Below are positions 51,236-63,705 of a stretch of DNA of 64,000 nucleotides, piece by piece. Each line of letters starts with the position of its first letter. The first letter of the stretch is position 1. This stretch comes from Lithospermum erythrorhizon (lineage: Eukaryota; Streptophyta; Magnoliopsida; Boraginales; Boraginaceae), in assembly GCA_019722365.1 (NCBI GenBank), contig JADFUC010001513.1, forward strand, positions 173,936-237,935. Direction: 5' to 3'. The notes beneath the pieces are model-generated. The model was given only the letters and a program-made list of their open reading frames with translations. It was not told the DNA's origin and did no database searches. A program made the position numbers and the translations under genes.

Positions 51236-53456
51236 ATTCCTCGATTTTTAATGCACTTCATATTCTCGAATATTTCACATTCAAACATGACATCTAATGT
51301 GTGGCCTCTTTGGCTATTTTGCTTGGCTAAAATTGGGAGAATTTCATAATAAGGTCTTGATATTATTTAGTCTTGTGCAAATATTATTGAGACAATCATC
51401 AATTAAAATATGTTAAAATGAATACATAAAATAAAATTAATTTGATAGTAGAATTATGAATAATTTATACTACTAATCGATTGAGAAGTAATGTTTTCTA
51501 ACAATAAAAAATAAGTATACTTTTTTTTATTAAAAGAGAAACTGATTTTTTTACAATAAATAAAATAACTAAGGTACGCCTTTTTATTAAACTTTGAAAA
51601 CGATTTAATAAGACAGAATAAAACTTTTAAATCTATATTAAAAATTGTAAGGGTTCTATATAACTATGAAATGAATTATAATATAAATCAAAGTATAATT
51701 TTATATATTTACATAAATAGTTAATTACTTTATTTATTATCTCAAATTAAATTATTTCCAAGACGTAAATACTTACGCCAAGCAACGCACGTATATTTTA
51801 CTAGTATATAAAAATAATTGAGTTCAAAATTTAAAAAATCAACTATCAAAATTCAAATTTAACAATCTTTAGTTAAAGTTATACAAATTTTAAAATCAAT
51901 ATTGTAGTGTATATATTAATATCATATTTGGTGAAACTTACACAGAAGGTAAGAATTTTTACGTATTTATTTATTAATATGATAATTTTATTGTTGGGTT
52001 ATTACCTCTATTTAATACCACAAATTAAATGGGCAATTTCTGTTGGTGTTGTTGGGGGAATTGAAGTAGCTAGTTAGTTACTTAACACATTAATCTCATT
52101 GCAAATCGCAAATTTGAGTAAGGTTTAATCCATACATTCTCACCTACCTAGGATAGTGGTGGATGGAGCGTTAAGATCTAAACTATACTGAGTTAGTGGA
52201 ATCAGCTTATTTCACCCAATTCCCACTTGTCCAATACCCTGTTACAAGACTTAGAAAGAAAGATTACAAAGATTTTACGCCAGATTTAATAACGCCACAG
52301 ACTTAACTTACCTAATAAAGTTCTCAAAAGAAATTTCACCATAATAAATCTTGAGGTAAGGCCAAAATTTAACCCGAAATAGTTTAGGTAATACAAGGCC
52401 AAGTAAAACCACTAACTATTTCGGTGCAAGGAAATTTTACTATACTGAAGGATATGCCGCTTTATTTTACCTTTCTAATGATAGCTCAAGCGGACATAAG
52501 TAGTGTATAATCTTGGGCTGGCGCTTTCAAACTTTTAAACTTATAGTTAATTTCATATTACAGTCTGAAATTTATAAAGTGGGGACCTATAAGTAAATTA
52601 AAATTTCGAAACTTACTTTTCATTTTTGAATTCTTTCATCTTTTTAGAGTGTCGTAGATTCGATGATATGTGATTGTTTCACGATTTTGTAAGCTGTATT
52701 TATCATCTAATAAATGAGACAATTTTGTAAGCTGTATTTTCATCTAATAAATGAGACAATCATATGATCATCAGATGATATGAACTGTTACCATCAACAG
52801 CTTCCAGTACTCTCCTCCTCTCAGACATGCACCTACAAACCTGCAAGAAATGCTTGGCAACGTCTTCAACACGACCAATAAAGGAGATACCTATTAGGGG
52901 TGTAAACAAATCAAATAACAAAACGAATTCTTCGAATTCAAAAAATTCATATTCGAATTTGAGACCTAACTTATGGGAATCGAACTCAAATCTTAATATG
53001 AAATTTTATTTTAATTCGAATCCAAATTCGGAGGACATGGTTTATAATTCAAAATTCTCGAATAAATTTAGTAATTATTCATTTTAGTATTCGAATTGCA
53101 TTTGATATTTTGTGTTTGGTTTTATATTTGAATTATTATTCGTCTGTGATTTGATTTTTAATAATTCAAAATTGAAATTATATTAATCACTGAAAAATTA
53201 CAAAATTATAGACAGTAATTTACTAATATAAATTCAAAATAAGCATGAAATTTATGCAATCAAATTGATAAAATGTTCAAGAAGGGTCAAAAAAAAAATA
53301 ATGAGCTATTAATTTGCAATATTTCACCCCTGTTGTAAGTTATTATGTTCATATGTAAACTTCCAAGTGAAAACAAGTGCTTAAGAAAAGCATGTTCGCC
53401 ACAAAATCTGTAAATTCTGTCAATGAAGAAAGTTCTAAAAAGTGCAAAAAACTGAA
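51236..53456. other. AT-rich intergenic
   Basis: No gene. It has a near-perfect tandem duplication of about 38 bp (52684-52721 and 52722-52758, built on ATTTTGTAAGCTGTATTT). A possible hAT-type start, TAGGGGTGTAAAC, lies at about 52898 with an AATTCGAA-rich interior and a CACCCCTG near 53325, but no matching target duplication. Confidence 0.45.
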
Positions 53457-53655
53457 ATCCACTTTATTGATGAACATTCGATGTATAAATCGGTACTCTC
53501 AGCTTGTATTTGAATAACTTCTTGTGACCTTTTATATTAAAATGTTATTTTTGTAAAGATTTTAAAAGTTTCCATATCAAATAATATTAATCACATATAT
53601 ACTATTGAGGTTTAACTTTTATTAAAAAAAATTATTGTACCATGATTAATTTAAA
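53457..53655 (+). repeat. Dispersed direct repeat, copy 2
   Basis: Partner of 51038-51235. Both end near a poly-A tract. The unit may be a short non-autonomous element, but I cannot define its ends. Confidence 0.65.
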
Positions 53656-55466
53656 TACTGAAAGACCAATCACACAATTACAGTGTCGATTAGGGGCTCT
53701 TACCGAGCCTCCAATTAAAATCATGCACATGTAAATTCAAAAGCATTCTCGATATTTTAGCCATCCGAAATAATTAAAGTGGATGACATTAGGGTTTTAT
53801 CATTAATTAAAACCTAATTATACATCTCGCACAATGTAAGTTAAAAATAGAATTTTATGGACAAACGGACTCAAAAATACAACCCGATAGAAAAATAAGG
53901 TAACTAAACCTTACTTGGAAATCATGAAACTCAAGGCGGCAGAGTGCCTAGATGCCTGAGCAGGCTAAATATTATTTTAATATTATCCGACGGTTCGTAA
54001 CTCGCTCTTAATAATTAATCTGGCCAAGCATCGTAATCCACGCGATCAGCTTTTATTAACAACAACTCAGAAGAAAGCCTATAAATCCCTCCTCAAAACC
54101 GAAATTACACACACATTCACAACAAAAAAAGATGACAAAAATATCTTGAGAGAATTTAGCATAAAAACAATTCTGCAGGTATTTCTTAATAGAAAACCTC
54201 GGGGGATCACTGCTGTAAAAACCACCACGTAACCACCACGGAACCACCAAAATACCGAAATCTTCAACCTAAAGTTCCCAAGTAGGTGCTTAAAACTGAA
54301 AATGGAGAAAGAAACACAAAAACTTTCAACTTCATCACCAAAATAGGCGATAATATCACGAACGAGGTTGAATTACCGCACAAACGCGCTAGTAATTTCG
54401 TGATTGGAATTCCCAAAATCCGATGCGAGAATCGATCATTCGTATCTCACAAATCAAATCACTACAAGATTAAGCCACAAAGGCCCTCAGAGTAAATCAT
54501 AAGGCGGGATATAAGCCACATGGCTCCTCCCCGCCTATCTCGGCTGCTAAATACGAGTAAGCCGCTAAGGCACCCTCTGATGCTAGAATAAAGATATCCA
54601 CTAGATAAAGCCTCAATATCATGAGTAATCTATTAAGCACATGAATCTCAGCCCACCTCAGTACGGGATCAAGCTTTTAAGGCAATCTGCATTAACATAC
54701 CAAATCAAGTCTCCAAGTTCCACCTAATCTCGAGTCTAAAGACCAAGATCAAGTCCATACAACTACGCGAGTAAACCGCTAAGCACCCCGGCTCGACTAT
54801 CCAAGTGAAAGACCAAGTTCAAGACTTAGTCTTCATCCGCCTGGTGATCACACAGTCCGTAATTCTATCTAACTTACGATCATATACAACGGTCCAAACA
54901 GTCAAATTCAAGTTCACTGATTACATAAATGTCCGTGCACAAATCCAGCCCCATAATAGGCGCCTAAATCAAGTCCAAATCCCAAATCAAGTCCAAGACT
55001 ACATCAAATCCAAATCCAAGATTCGCAATCGCTAATCCATTTAGAGCAATAGATTGATAGTTAAACCCCAATCGATTTGATAAATTATTTTTGTACTCTG
55101 GGGCGATTTTCCCGAGGGATTGTATTGTATCGGGGTGTACATTATAATAATAAAATCTTTTGTAGGGACTTGCATAACACTTACATTTTACTAGTAGAGA
55201 CTAAGTTTGTTTCCCATTTCAAAGATCAAATTGTTATAACTTTTAGTTAAAAATTACTATGGGATTATACTGAAAGAAAAGAGAAAAAGTAAAATATTTT
55301 TGAGATGTTTATCTAGTGTAGAGTGTAAGAGATAGTGGAGATATTTGATGATGTGGTGATAGAATAATATGATGTCGAAATATTTTTATCTAGTATAAAG
55401 CTATAAACGAGTCTATTCTTTAGTGTGTGTGGGTCTGATTTGTGGATTGGTCCGAGAACTAGCTCG
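53656..55466 (+). other. Intergenic, possible LTR-like non-coding repeat
   Basis: No coding signal. The part from about 53870 to 55170 has the look of a plus-strand LTR: a TATA-like CTATAAATCCC at about 54078, then a leader rich in ACCACCA, then long C/A-rich sequence with repeated AAGTCCAA elements, ending in a T-rich stretch. No paired LTR, primer site or target duplication is found. Confidence 0.3.
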
Positions 55467-55561
55467 TATTGAATCATAAAACAAAGTATTATACTAAATA
55501 TACCTCACAATTCTCGCACCTCAATGGTGCGAAGTTACGTATGTATATATAGGTGTATGAT

Positions 55562-56100
55562 TGCAAATCTAACACCCGCCTCTGCAGTCGGCCGGCCGAG
55601 GTTGGGGACTCGTTAGTAGAAATGATACCCGAGTCGCCCAACGATGATATAAAAATAAAAGACTCCGTGGATTTTTAAAACGCTTTAAGCAAGAAAGTGA
55701 AAATAGTTCCGATACGTTAACGTGGGACATCATCGTGGCGAAACTCTAACCCAATATCACATATTCTCCATACATTAAGTGAGTGACATTAAAAAAAACA
55801 GAGTGTTCAATAATACATCCATAATATAAATCAATCACCCACAACCGAGTAAACAATGACTCAAACTCGATAAGACGTAAATAAAAATGTATCTGGAGAT
55901 CCCCTAGCCACCACGCCACCTAAAGGATAACAACGAAGCTCAAGAAGGTCAACAGCTCCGCCTCTATAGCAACTACTCAACCTGAAAGTTTAGAGGGGTC
56001 AGCCGAAGTCGCTATGGAAACTTATCGTCTCTGAGCTGTGACTCCTGATTACAATTCCCGAATTTAAGTCGTTAAGGTAGAACCCAATTTTAAGAATATA

Positions 56101-56169
<69 letters not shown>

Positions 56170-58482
56170 TAGCAGCCGGGGTCAATAGTAAAAAATACTA
56201 AACAATTCCACAACGTTATCCTACCTCAGATACGCTTTATATTAACAAAGATGCACAATAGAACGCAAGATCTAAATAATAGTGAATGCGTGTGACTCGA
56301 AAGTAACATGTAAGTCCCAACAGTTCATCAATATGGCAAAAGTAAATCTCACACCCTTTCATATTACACAAGCCCTACAACTCGAAGGTCCACAAAATCA
56401 ACACAAGCAATAATACCAAAACACTCGATTCGAACATCCCCAACATGTATCACAACAATGCCCACATACAAATGAAACGTCCGGCTATTATAACAACCCA
56501 AAAGGTCACATATGCCCACAAACGTGCTATAACGACTCGTGAGGTTACACATATAAAGTATCCCAATCATCTGGCAATATAAAGATCCATCGCCCGTAGC
56601 GCGTATTAATACTCCTAATCGCCCATAATGGATCGATCGTTTCTCTACATGCGACCCCGACTCAACCCCTAACACACAAAATTCAAGACCCCTTGCCACG
56701 GTAATCACACACGGCTCCACCAAAAGTTCAATGCAGCCAAGTTTCACATGTCACAATTAACCACAGCACGTCTCCACAACAATAAATCACAGGTCATGTT
56801 TACACGGTCTTACATATTATAATCAAAATATTTCAGAGTCATCACCAGTATCCTCAACGCAGTATATCAGTCCCTAACATGATGTCATCTACCAACAATT
56901 TCAACAACAATCACTACTAGCATATTACACACAAAATAAAGCAAGAACACTTATAGCAGCATTTCATAATCAAGGCAACATGCAAATGTAAGAGAAACCA
57001 ACACAAAGGAGATAAACTCCTGCCATGCTAGTACCACTAGCGCAAAGTTACCAACACAAATGAAGGTCAAACAAACCTCCGGTCCAAGTCCAACTCCTAA
57101 AATAATATAATAAGATTACATTTTCCATCAATACTTTAGAGTCATACCTTAATTATATTTCACATATATTTAATAAAACTTAGGTGTTCCTTACTTTTAA
57201 ATGTATCTTAGTAATTATTCCGGTGAACTATCACTAGTTAACTATTTAAAGCTTTAATCCTCAATACTTTATAAAATCATAAATATCATAATAGAATCTA
57301 AAATTATAATATTTTTATCATAGGTCCAAAATATACTATATAGTTTAATAAAAATCATTTTTACATTTTTTGTAAAAAAAAAAAAAATCTGATTTTTTTT
57401 CAATTAACTCCAAAACTAGCTATTTACTCATCAATAATTCAAAATAAATACCAAATTTAACTCTAAAATTTTAATATTTGATTTATAGTCCAAATCCATA
57501 CCTATATAAAATATAAAATTCAGTTTCTAAATTACAATCATAAAAATTTGATCTTTTTATTAAAATCTCCATTCTAGTTAATAAATAAACAAAAATAGTA
57601 AACATTTCCCAAAAATTCTAAGATTATTATATGTTGGTTGAAATCCAGTAATAAACACAATAAAAATATTAGTTTTATTTTAAAAGTCAAAATTATAATT
57701 TATTTCTATTTTCTAGCAAAAAAAAATCCGAAATTATATTATAAAAAATTAATTAAATTCCGAAAATAACTATTTTCTCATGAATATATTCATGGAAAAA
57801 TCTATTATTATATCTATAATCATAAACATCTAAATCTAAACATATCTAACAAAAAAAAATCGAATTTTTACCACTTATATGATTTCTCAAATAAATTGTT
57901 AAAATTAATAAAAAACAATTTTTTCCATTAACAACCACAATCTAGGAAACAAAGATCATAATTTTAACAAATTTTTAATTATTAAATTAAACCTCTTAAA
58001 TCCTAATTTTTGAAATTCTCAAAAACTTAAAAAAGAGCCAAGACTTTCTCATACCTTAAAACCATTTTAAGACGCAGAGAGTAAGATTTATGATATTTTT
58101 CTGGAATTTTAGAGCAAAGGATGATGATCAAAGTGGGAGAAAAAGAGAAAAGTTTTTGAGTTCTTTCAATGGAAAAAGAGGCGATACTGTTTTTTTTTTG
58201 TGTTGTGGTTTGCTTTTCTTTTGTCTTATAGTTTTAGGACGATTTAAACAAAAAGAATAAAAAAGGCTATTTTTAAAAAGGCTCTCGCTTAGCCTGCTAA
58301 TCCTAACATAATGTTTTTAAACCCAAGACGTAAAATCGTAATCAACTTTTCCTCTCTAATTAAATTTTACCCTAATTTAAGTCATATTTGATAACAATTC
58401 ACGTTCTTAATCCCGCTTTTATTATATACGCCGAATTACCAATTACTCGATTATTAATTAATTAAATCATCAAGTTATTTCA
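55562..58482 (-). mobile_element. Solo LTR (gypsy type) nested in the copia-2 LTR
   Basis: A 2921-bp insertion starting TGCAAATC and ending TTATTTCA, with the 5-bp target duplication ATGAT on both sides (55557-55561 and 58483-58487). Removing it and one ATGAT restores an unbroken copia LTR that aligns with 63174-63295 (GTATGAT joined to ATAC.AGAGTTACACC). It has no coding domains and no second LTR, so it is a solo LTR left by LTR-LTR recombination. In minus orientation it ends GGGTGTTAGATTTGCA, resembling gypsy LTR ends. Confidence 0.85.
56102..56164. repeat. (AT)n microsatellite
   Basis: About 63 bases of perfect AT dinucleotide repeat inside the solo LTR. Confidence 0.95.
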
Positions 58483-58487
58483 ATGAT

Positions 58488-58631
58488 ATACAAGAGATAT
58501 ACAAGAGTTACACCTATACTAAACTACCTCACAATTTCATTCCAAGCACGCCTTAAATTAATTTGAAGTAATGTACAACTTGGGCGAGGAGATAATACAA
58601 ATTGAATCCTACTGAAAAGGTTCTTCTAATA
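58488..58631 (-). repeat. Copia-2 3' LTR, upstream piece
   Basis: Continues the LTR after the solo-LTR insertion. It aligns with 63256-63385, sharing AGAGTTACACCTATACTAAA and GAATCCTA.TGAA..GGT. It includes an 11-base local duplication of ATATACAAGAG at 58488-58510. Confidence 0.7.
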
Positions 58632-59985
58632 CCCCTCATGTCAAGTCAATCTCGGGAAAATCCAGATGAAGCTTTCAAGGCTAAAAAGAACTTAAAAACA
58701 CGTGAGATAATGGCTTTGTAAGAATATCAGCGAGCTGGTCCTTAGTAGAAATGAAACGAACCACCAGCTCTTTGCGAGCGACCTTTTCTCGCACAAAATG
58801 AAAATCGATCTCACATGTTTAAAAGACGTGGGTACGTGGAAGCACCGGATTAAGTCGGGAGAAAGGTAAAGACCTAAGTTGTCACATTAAAGACCGGGCT
58901 ACGCAATTATGAAGTTCACTCAAGCAAAGTGAGACAAGCCAGAGAGCCTCTGGCCGCACAATTAGCTCTCAAGGCCTCATTCGACTCCAGCGGAGGAGCG
59001 AAATGACGCACGCTGCTTAGATTGCCGTGAGACGAGATTAGACACATATACACGAGATAAATCTCACCTCGCTGGAGCTTAATGATCGAGTCAGAGCTAA
59101 ATCAAGACATCAAAGCCGTAGAAATCCCATGAAAGGGATAATAACTAAGCCAAGGTCGAGCGAAGCCACATAACGGAGAATGCAGCTGGACCAAGGGCTG
59201 GCCAATATGCTCAACTTGAGGATCAAGTGCATGTACCGAATACGTAACTTATTAACCGCAAATGAAAAGATTCGGCGAAGTCAAAGTGAGGTACCGTAAA
59301 GAACCCACAATTTTGACGCATAGACAATGGATCCTAGGGGCATCCCCTCCTCAGAAATAGGCACGGAGTATGGAGCAGAAAGTGCCTTGCAAAGATGACA
59401 TATTTGATTTAGCAAGAATATCCACCATATATTGTCGTTGAGACAACAACAAGCTACCATCAGGACGAGAGACCGCCTCAATACCCAAGAAAAAATTAAC
59501 ATCACCAAGATCGCGAGTCACAAATCGAGCACTCAATGCAAAGAATAAAAGAAGAGGGACAACCCTCGAGAACAAGAACCGTAAGAATCCTCGCATATCT
59601 TCCACATAAACCAAAGATAATCGCCGAACACCGCATCTAGAGAAAACAAAAAAGTGACGATTCGCCTGGATTGTCGAAAGCCATAGGTAAGTAAAAAATC
59701 TTGCATACACGAAAACCAAGCATGGGGAGCTTGTTTGAGACCATAAAGGGACTTATGTAAACGGCACACATGATTCGGGAACTGAGCATCGACAAAACCA
59801 GGGGGTTGCACCATGAAAACCGACTTTGTTAAAGAACCATGGAGAAATGCATTTTGTATGTCCACCTGTTGAATAGACCAACCACTAGAAATAGCCAATG
59901 ATAAGATAGTTCGAATAGTAGTGGTTTTAATAATAGGACTAAAAAGAAAAATCAAGACCTTTAACATGATGATTACCTTTACCAA
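58632..59985 (-). pseudogene. Copia-2 reverse transcriptase and RNase H, broken
   Basis: From 59960: TTIRTILSLAISSGWSIQQV then DIQNAFLHGSL, VQPPGFVD and SLYGLKQAPHAWF. After shifts, VTRDLGDVNFFLGIEA and LLLSQRQYMVDILAKSNM (about 59400-59520). The RNase H end is near 58740 as DQLADILTKPLS. All are standard copia blocks. Several frameshifts are present, including one right before the metal-binding YVDD-type site, which reads LVYVEDM in another frame. Confidence 0.85.
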
Positions 59986-60809
59986 ATTGTCCTCGCCGAT
60001 TTACGCACTATGTTACCATTAGAGTCCCTTTTCAACCGGAAAACCCATCGACAACCGACAACATTCATATTGGAGGTCCGTGGTGAACCAGACTTAAGTC
60101 CGAGTACGGGACTACACAACATTGATCTCTCACATAATTCCTAGGCACACACCATAAGTGGGACATTTATCAGTTTCGAGTAAAACAAGTCGATCCAGAT
60201 TCGCTGACTGTGAGTTGTAAGGGGCTGCGCGTGACGTAGATAACAACTTTTACGGGAGGACTCGGGATTTAGGGCTACGTGATGGTACCACTTGGCTTGG
60301 CATTTAACCTGATGGGAGCAGGGACATGTACGGTCAGTAAGTCGGTAGCTGGAGCAAGTGCAGGATTGGTAGCCAGGTCGGGTAACGGGAGTATATGTGG
60401 GCAGAAATGAGGTGGACCGGTATCGGCCAATGGACGGATGGAGATTGGACACATAGCGTGGGTCACGCAAGGAGGGCAAGAGGCGAAAGTTAGTATGCAA
60501 AATCAGCCGTGGGAGGGAGAAACATTTGGAAAAAGGAGATGTTAATATCATGTAACCACACGAGATTGCTAGACACTTCAGCATGTAGCGTGAGGGGCAA
60601 AGTATAAATGTGAGCAACAATACATATAGCGTATGTCATGCAACGGGAGGAGGATGGATATTGTCATGCTTGGGAAATGTAGTTTCAAAAAATTTAACAA
60701 ATTTAGCAATATAAATACGATGAGAATCAAGAGACATGCAACGATAACCATTATGCATCGGACTATGTCTCAAGAAAAAAAATACGTAGTAGAGCCAAAA
60801 AGAAAAATT

Positions 60810-61500
60810 CTATGTTGAGGTCGAAGATATGGATGGAACACAAGCATCCGAACTCCGGAGAAACGCTGCGAATCCGCACTCTTTATATAACTTGGGTGAC
60901 ACGCTTTGGTTAAGCAGGACTAGGACGATTAATAAGATAGACCGATGTTTCAAATGCATATTGCCAAAAGGATAAATCAAGTTTAGAATGAGCGAGCATT
61001 GTAAGACCCATATCAACTATATGTCGGTGACGACGTTCGACACGACCCATTTGTTCATGAGTATGAGGACACGAAACTCGGTGAATAATACCCCGTTCCC
61101 GAAAAAACATATTACACGTTCGAAACTCCCCTCCCCAATCGGTTTGAATGGCAAGAATTTTTGAATTAAATTCATCGCTCCACAAAATTCAAATTCTTAA
61201 ACATTAAGCGATCGGATTTATTTGCTAACGAAAACCAGATAAAACGCGGAATAAATATCAACAAATGAGAAAAATAACGCTCTCCATTAAAAACGCCGGT
61301 GACCATGACCCCATAGATCGAGAATATGCAAGTTCCAAGCGGGTTGAGAGCTGAATTTATTACTAAAAAATAATGGAACTTTCAAGCACTTACCCATGGG
61401 TACTGTATGACTCAATCAGTTTTAAAAAGACAAATTCAGACTTTATTTAAACTAAGGATTTAACAAATTAAAAATACGATTCGGATGTCCTAACCTATGA
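60810..61500 (-). pseudogene. Copia-2 integrase, broken
   Basis: 61185-60910 reads LAIQTDWGGEF (core Asp), ERGIIHRVSCPHTHEQMGRV and ERRHRHIVDMGLTMLAHSKL then WQYAFETSVYLINR, the second half of a copia integrase core including the E of the catalytic triad. Upstream, around 61300-61500, is a decayed GAG-pre-integrase region (RLGHP-like). Downstream to 60000 is the variable, proline-rich linker to RT. Confidence 0.83.
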
Positions 61501-62269
61501 TGCCGATAACACCGACGCAGACGACAACGCATCGGTGAGACGACAATCTTGGTGAACGCTGGAAAAAGAACAGAGGGCCAAGGATTACCGGTCCGTAAAA
61601 AGAATGGGCGACGCTAAGCACCTCATCCCTGACAACAAAGAATTTGGGGTGGAAATCTTCTAAAATAAATCCGATTATCGCAAAAACATTAAGTGTAATT
61701 GCAAAGTGGTAGGATTTAGGTTTTTAAACACACAAGACATCTCAGACATGGATGCTTAAATGTTGACCGCTCGCAACCCGAATAATGCTCGTGAGCCATG
61801 ATAAGGGTCCTGATTCCTCGAGGGATGCGCACTGTGTGACGCTGGGTAAGCAGGCCCCCGTATCGTGAATCCGTGGGAAATACGGGAATGGCTATTCCCC
61901 ATACTAGCGGTTGAACTCCGACCGGCCCTACAATAAGGACGGGCCGAGTAAGCCGCCGCGGAAACTAAATTTGCTTGAGAGGCCGAAATAAGTTACGGTG
62001 GGGCATGGGCTGGCAAGGGTGCATAAGTGAATCACATAAGAAACACCTTCTCTCTCGGGTCACTAGAAGAAGCAAAGGAAACGCCACATTATCGAGAACC
62101 CACCTATGCGATTACGAAAACGCCCCTTAAGGATCGGCCTCGGCCGATTTGGAGCGCATTTGACGCAGCCACATACTCGAATAATAGAAGGAGGTGTAGG
62201 GCAAATAAACCATCTAATGGAGAAGATGGTCAATGGTGTGTAATCAAGTTAACAAATTCATGAGTCCCT

Positions 62270-63170
62270 CAAAAAAAATTCCCAACCCCTTCAAAACACA
62301 TCTCGAGAACTCGAGAATAAACCAACGACTTCAAATCTTTAAAATCTTCTTTTGAGACCCGAAGAATGTAGATGAGAAGCGTTTTACGAGGTGGCTCACC
62401 ATTAGCAAAGAAGAGCATCATGCTGACTCGCCGTATCGAGATAAGCTCCTGATAAATCATATTTGATCGTTGCTTTTAACCCAATGAGTTTATCATGTGC
62501 AGCGGGATTAACGGTATAGCACCTTAACAACATCCTGGGGCTTAATGCCAAGAAGTCTTACCAACAGCAAGAGGCATTGTTTCTTCAGACATAGAAGAAA
62601 TTAAGAGGCTCATGATCAACTTGTCTTGTCGTAACCATAATTGATGCAACGGATTGACCGTAAAATAAGCCGGGCGATCTTGAACATGGAATGGGGGCAA
62701 GTGAAACGGAGCCATCCACGCAAATCCGCCTCATGACCTTCGAGAAACAGAGCAAGTTGAGTATACCAACGGAGATGATTAGCTGGCTGGGTGAGCTTCG
62801 ACAGAAAATATATAGTGGCGAAATGCGGATCGAAGTAACGGAGGGGGTGGTGGTGATGTGGTTGCTCTACTCCAGGAGGCAAAGGAGGCCATGGTGGACA
62901 TAATAGGTAGGAGAGGGAGAGAAAAAGATTGGTGCAGTGGAATGACGGCGGCAAGCGCCATTTTGCGAGACGCGAGTCAGTAGCCGAAACTGTGAGGCCG
63001 AGGCAGCGAGTACGGGAAAGCGAGACGGCGGGTGCCAAATATGTGTGATGATTCAAAGAAAAAATTACAAGTGAAGAATTTTGCCACGCGTAGGCGAGAC
63101 TGCATATTGCTAGCAATCAAGAGTCGACGGGCGATAACGGGCACTGGCAAAAATGCAGATACCTTCAATA
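62270..63170 (-). pseudogene. Copia-2 gag remnant
   Basis: Position next to the 5' LTR and fragments such as LRVSKEDFKDLKSLVYSRVL (about 62300-62370), matching the UBN2-type gag phrase of copia elements, support gag. Stops and frame changes are frequent, and ORFs across 62600-63170 are out of frame with one another. Confidence 0.55.
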
Positions 63171-63385
63171 CCATATCAATCATAAACAAAGTATTATACT
63201 AAATATAATTCTCACAATTCTCAGCACCTCAATGGTGTGAGTTACGTATGTATTTATAGTTGTATGATATACGAGAGTTACACCTATACTAAACTTGGAA
63301 GAATTATCTACAAGCTTCAATAATTATCAAGTACAATCCAAGAGACAATTAGAAATGAATCCTATGAAGGTGCTGCCTTCCAATA

Positions 63386-63705
63386 GCTCTAAGAGCCGGT
63401 AGGAACACATAACTTGTTCTTTCCTTTGAGCTTGCACTTTTCAGAATAAGTTCTTTGATGAATAATAAAAGCCGCACCTTCTCCTGTGCAAAGCCAATAA
63501 TATATATACATAGGTTAGGTGATAAGGATGGAAACTCCTTGTAGCCGACTCCTACTCGTTTCCATAACACGCGAGATCTTCCAGGATCTCATACAACTTG
63601 CCAAACATATAGAGGCGTGAGATCTTCCAAATCTTCAATCAATATCTTCGAGAACCCTTCTTGTCTTGGACTCCACGTAACAATAAGATCTCCCCCTTAA
63701 TGCCG
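63386..63705 (-). mobile_element. LTR and polypurine tract of a SIRE-like copia, partial
   Basis: On the minus strand AAGGGGGAGATC (63697-63686), a SIRE-type polypurine tract, is followed by TTATTGTTACGTGGAGTCC, which would be the LTR start. The LTR has an ATGTATATATATTATTGG TATA-like region at about 63507. It runs down to 63386, where copia-2 begins. The internal part of this element would lie to the right, beyond or near the window edge. Confidence 0.5.

Larger units (their letters stand above)
55467..63385 (-). mobile_element. Ty1/copia retrotransposon 2, interrupted by a solo LTR
   Basis: A minus-strand copia element with LTRs at 63174-63385 (5') and at 55467-58631 (3', split by an insertion). 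After the 5' LTR comes TGGTATTGAAGG (63173-63162), a match to the initiator-Met primer site. Before the 3' LTR comes a purine tract CATGAGGGG. Flanks are GCTCG (55462-55466) and GCTCT (63386-63390), four of five matching. Coding order on the minus strand is gag, integrase, RT, RNase H. All coding parts are broken by frameshifts. Without the insertion the element is about 5 kb. Confidence 0.82.

Noticed and set aside
52897..53332. Second hAT-like element (TAGGGGTG start, CACCCCTG end)
   Set aside because: Flanking 8-mers do not match and the ends are only 7-8 bases long, so the boundaries are not supported.
56364..56747. 127-residue minus-strand ORF
   Set aside because: Lies inside the solo LTR, with no recognisable domain and Cys/Val/Gly-rich composition that follows from the local base content.
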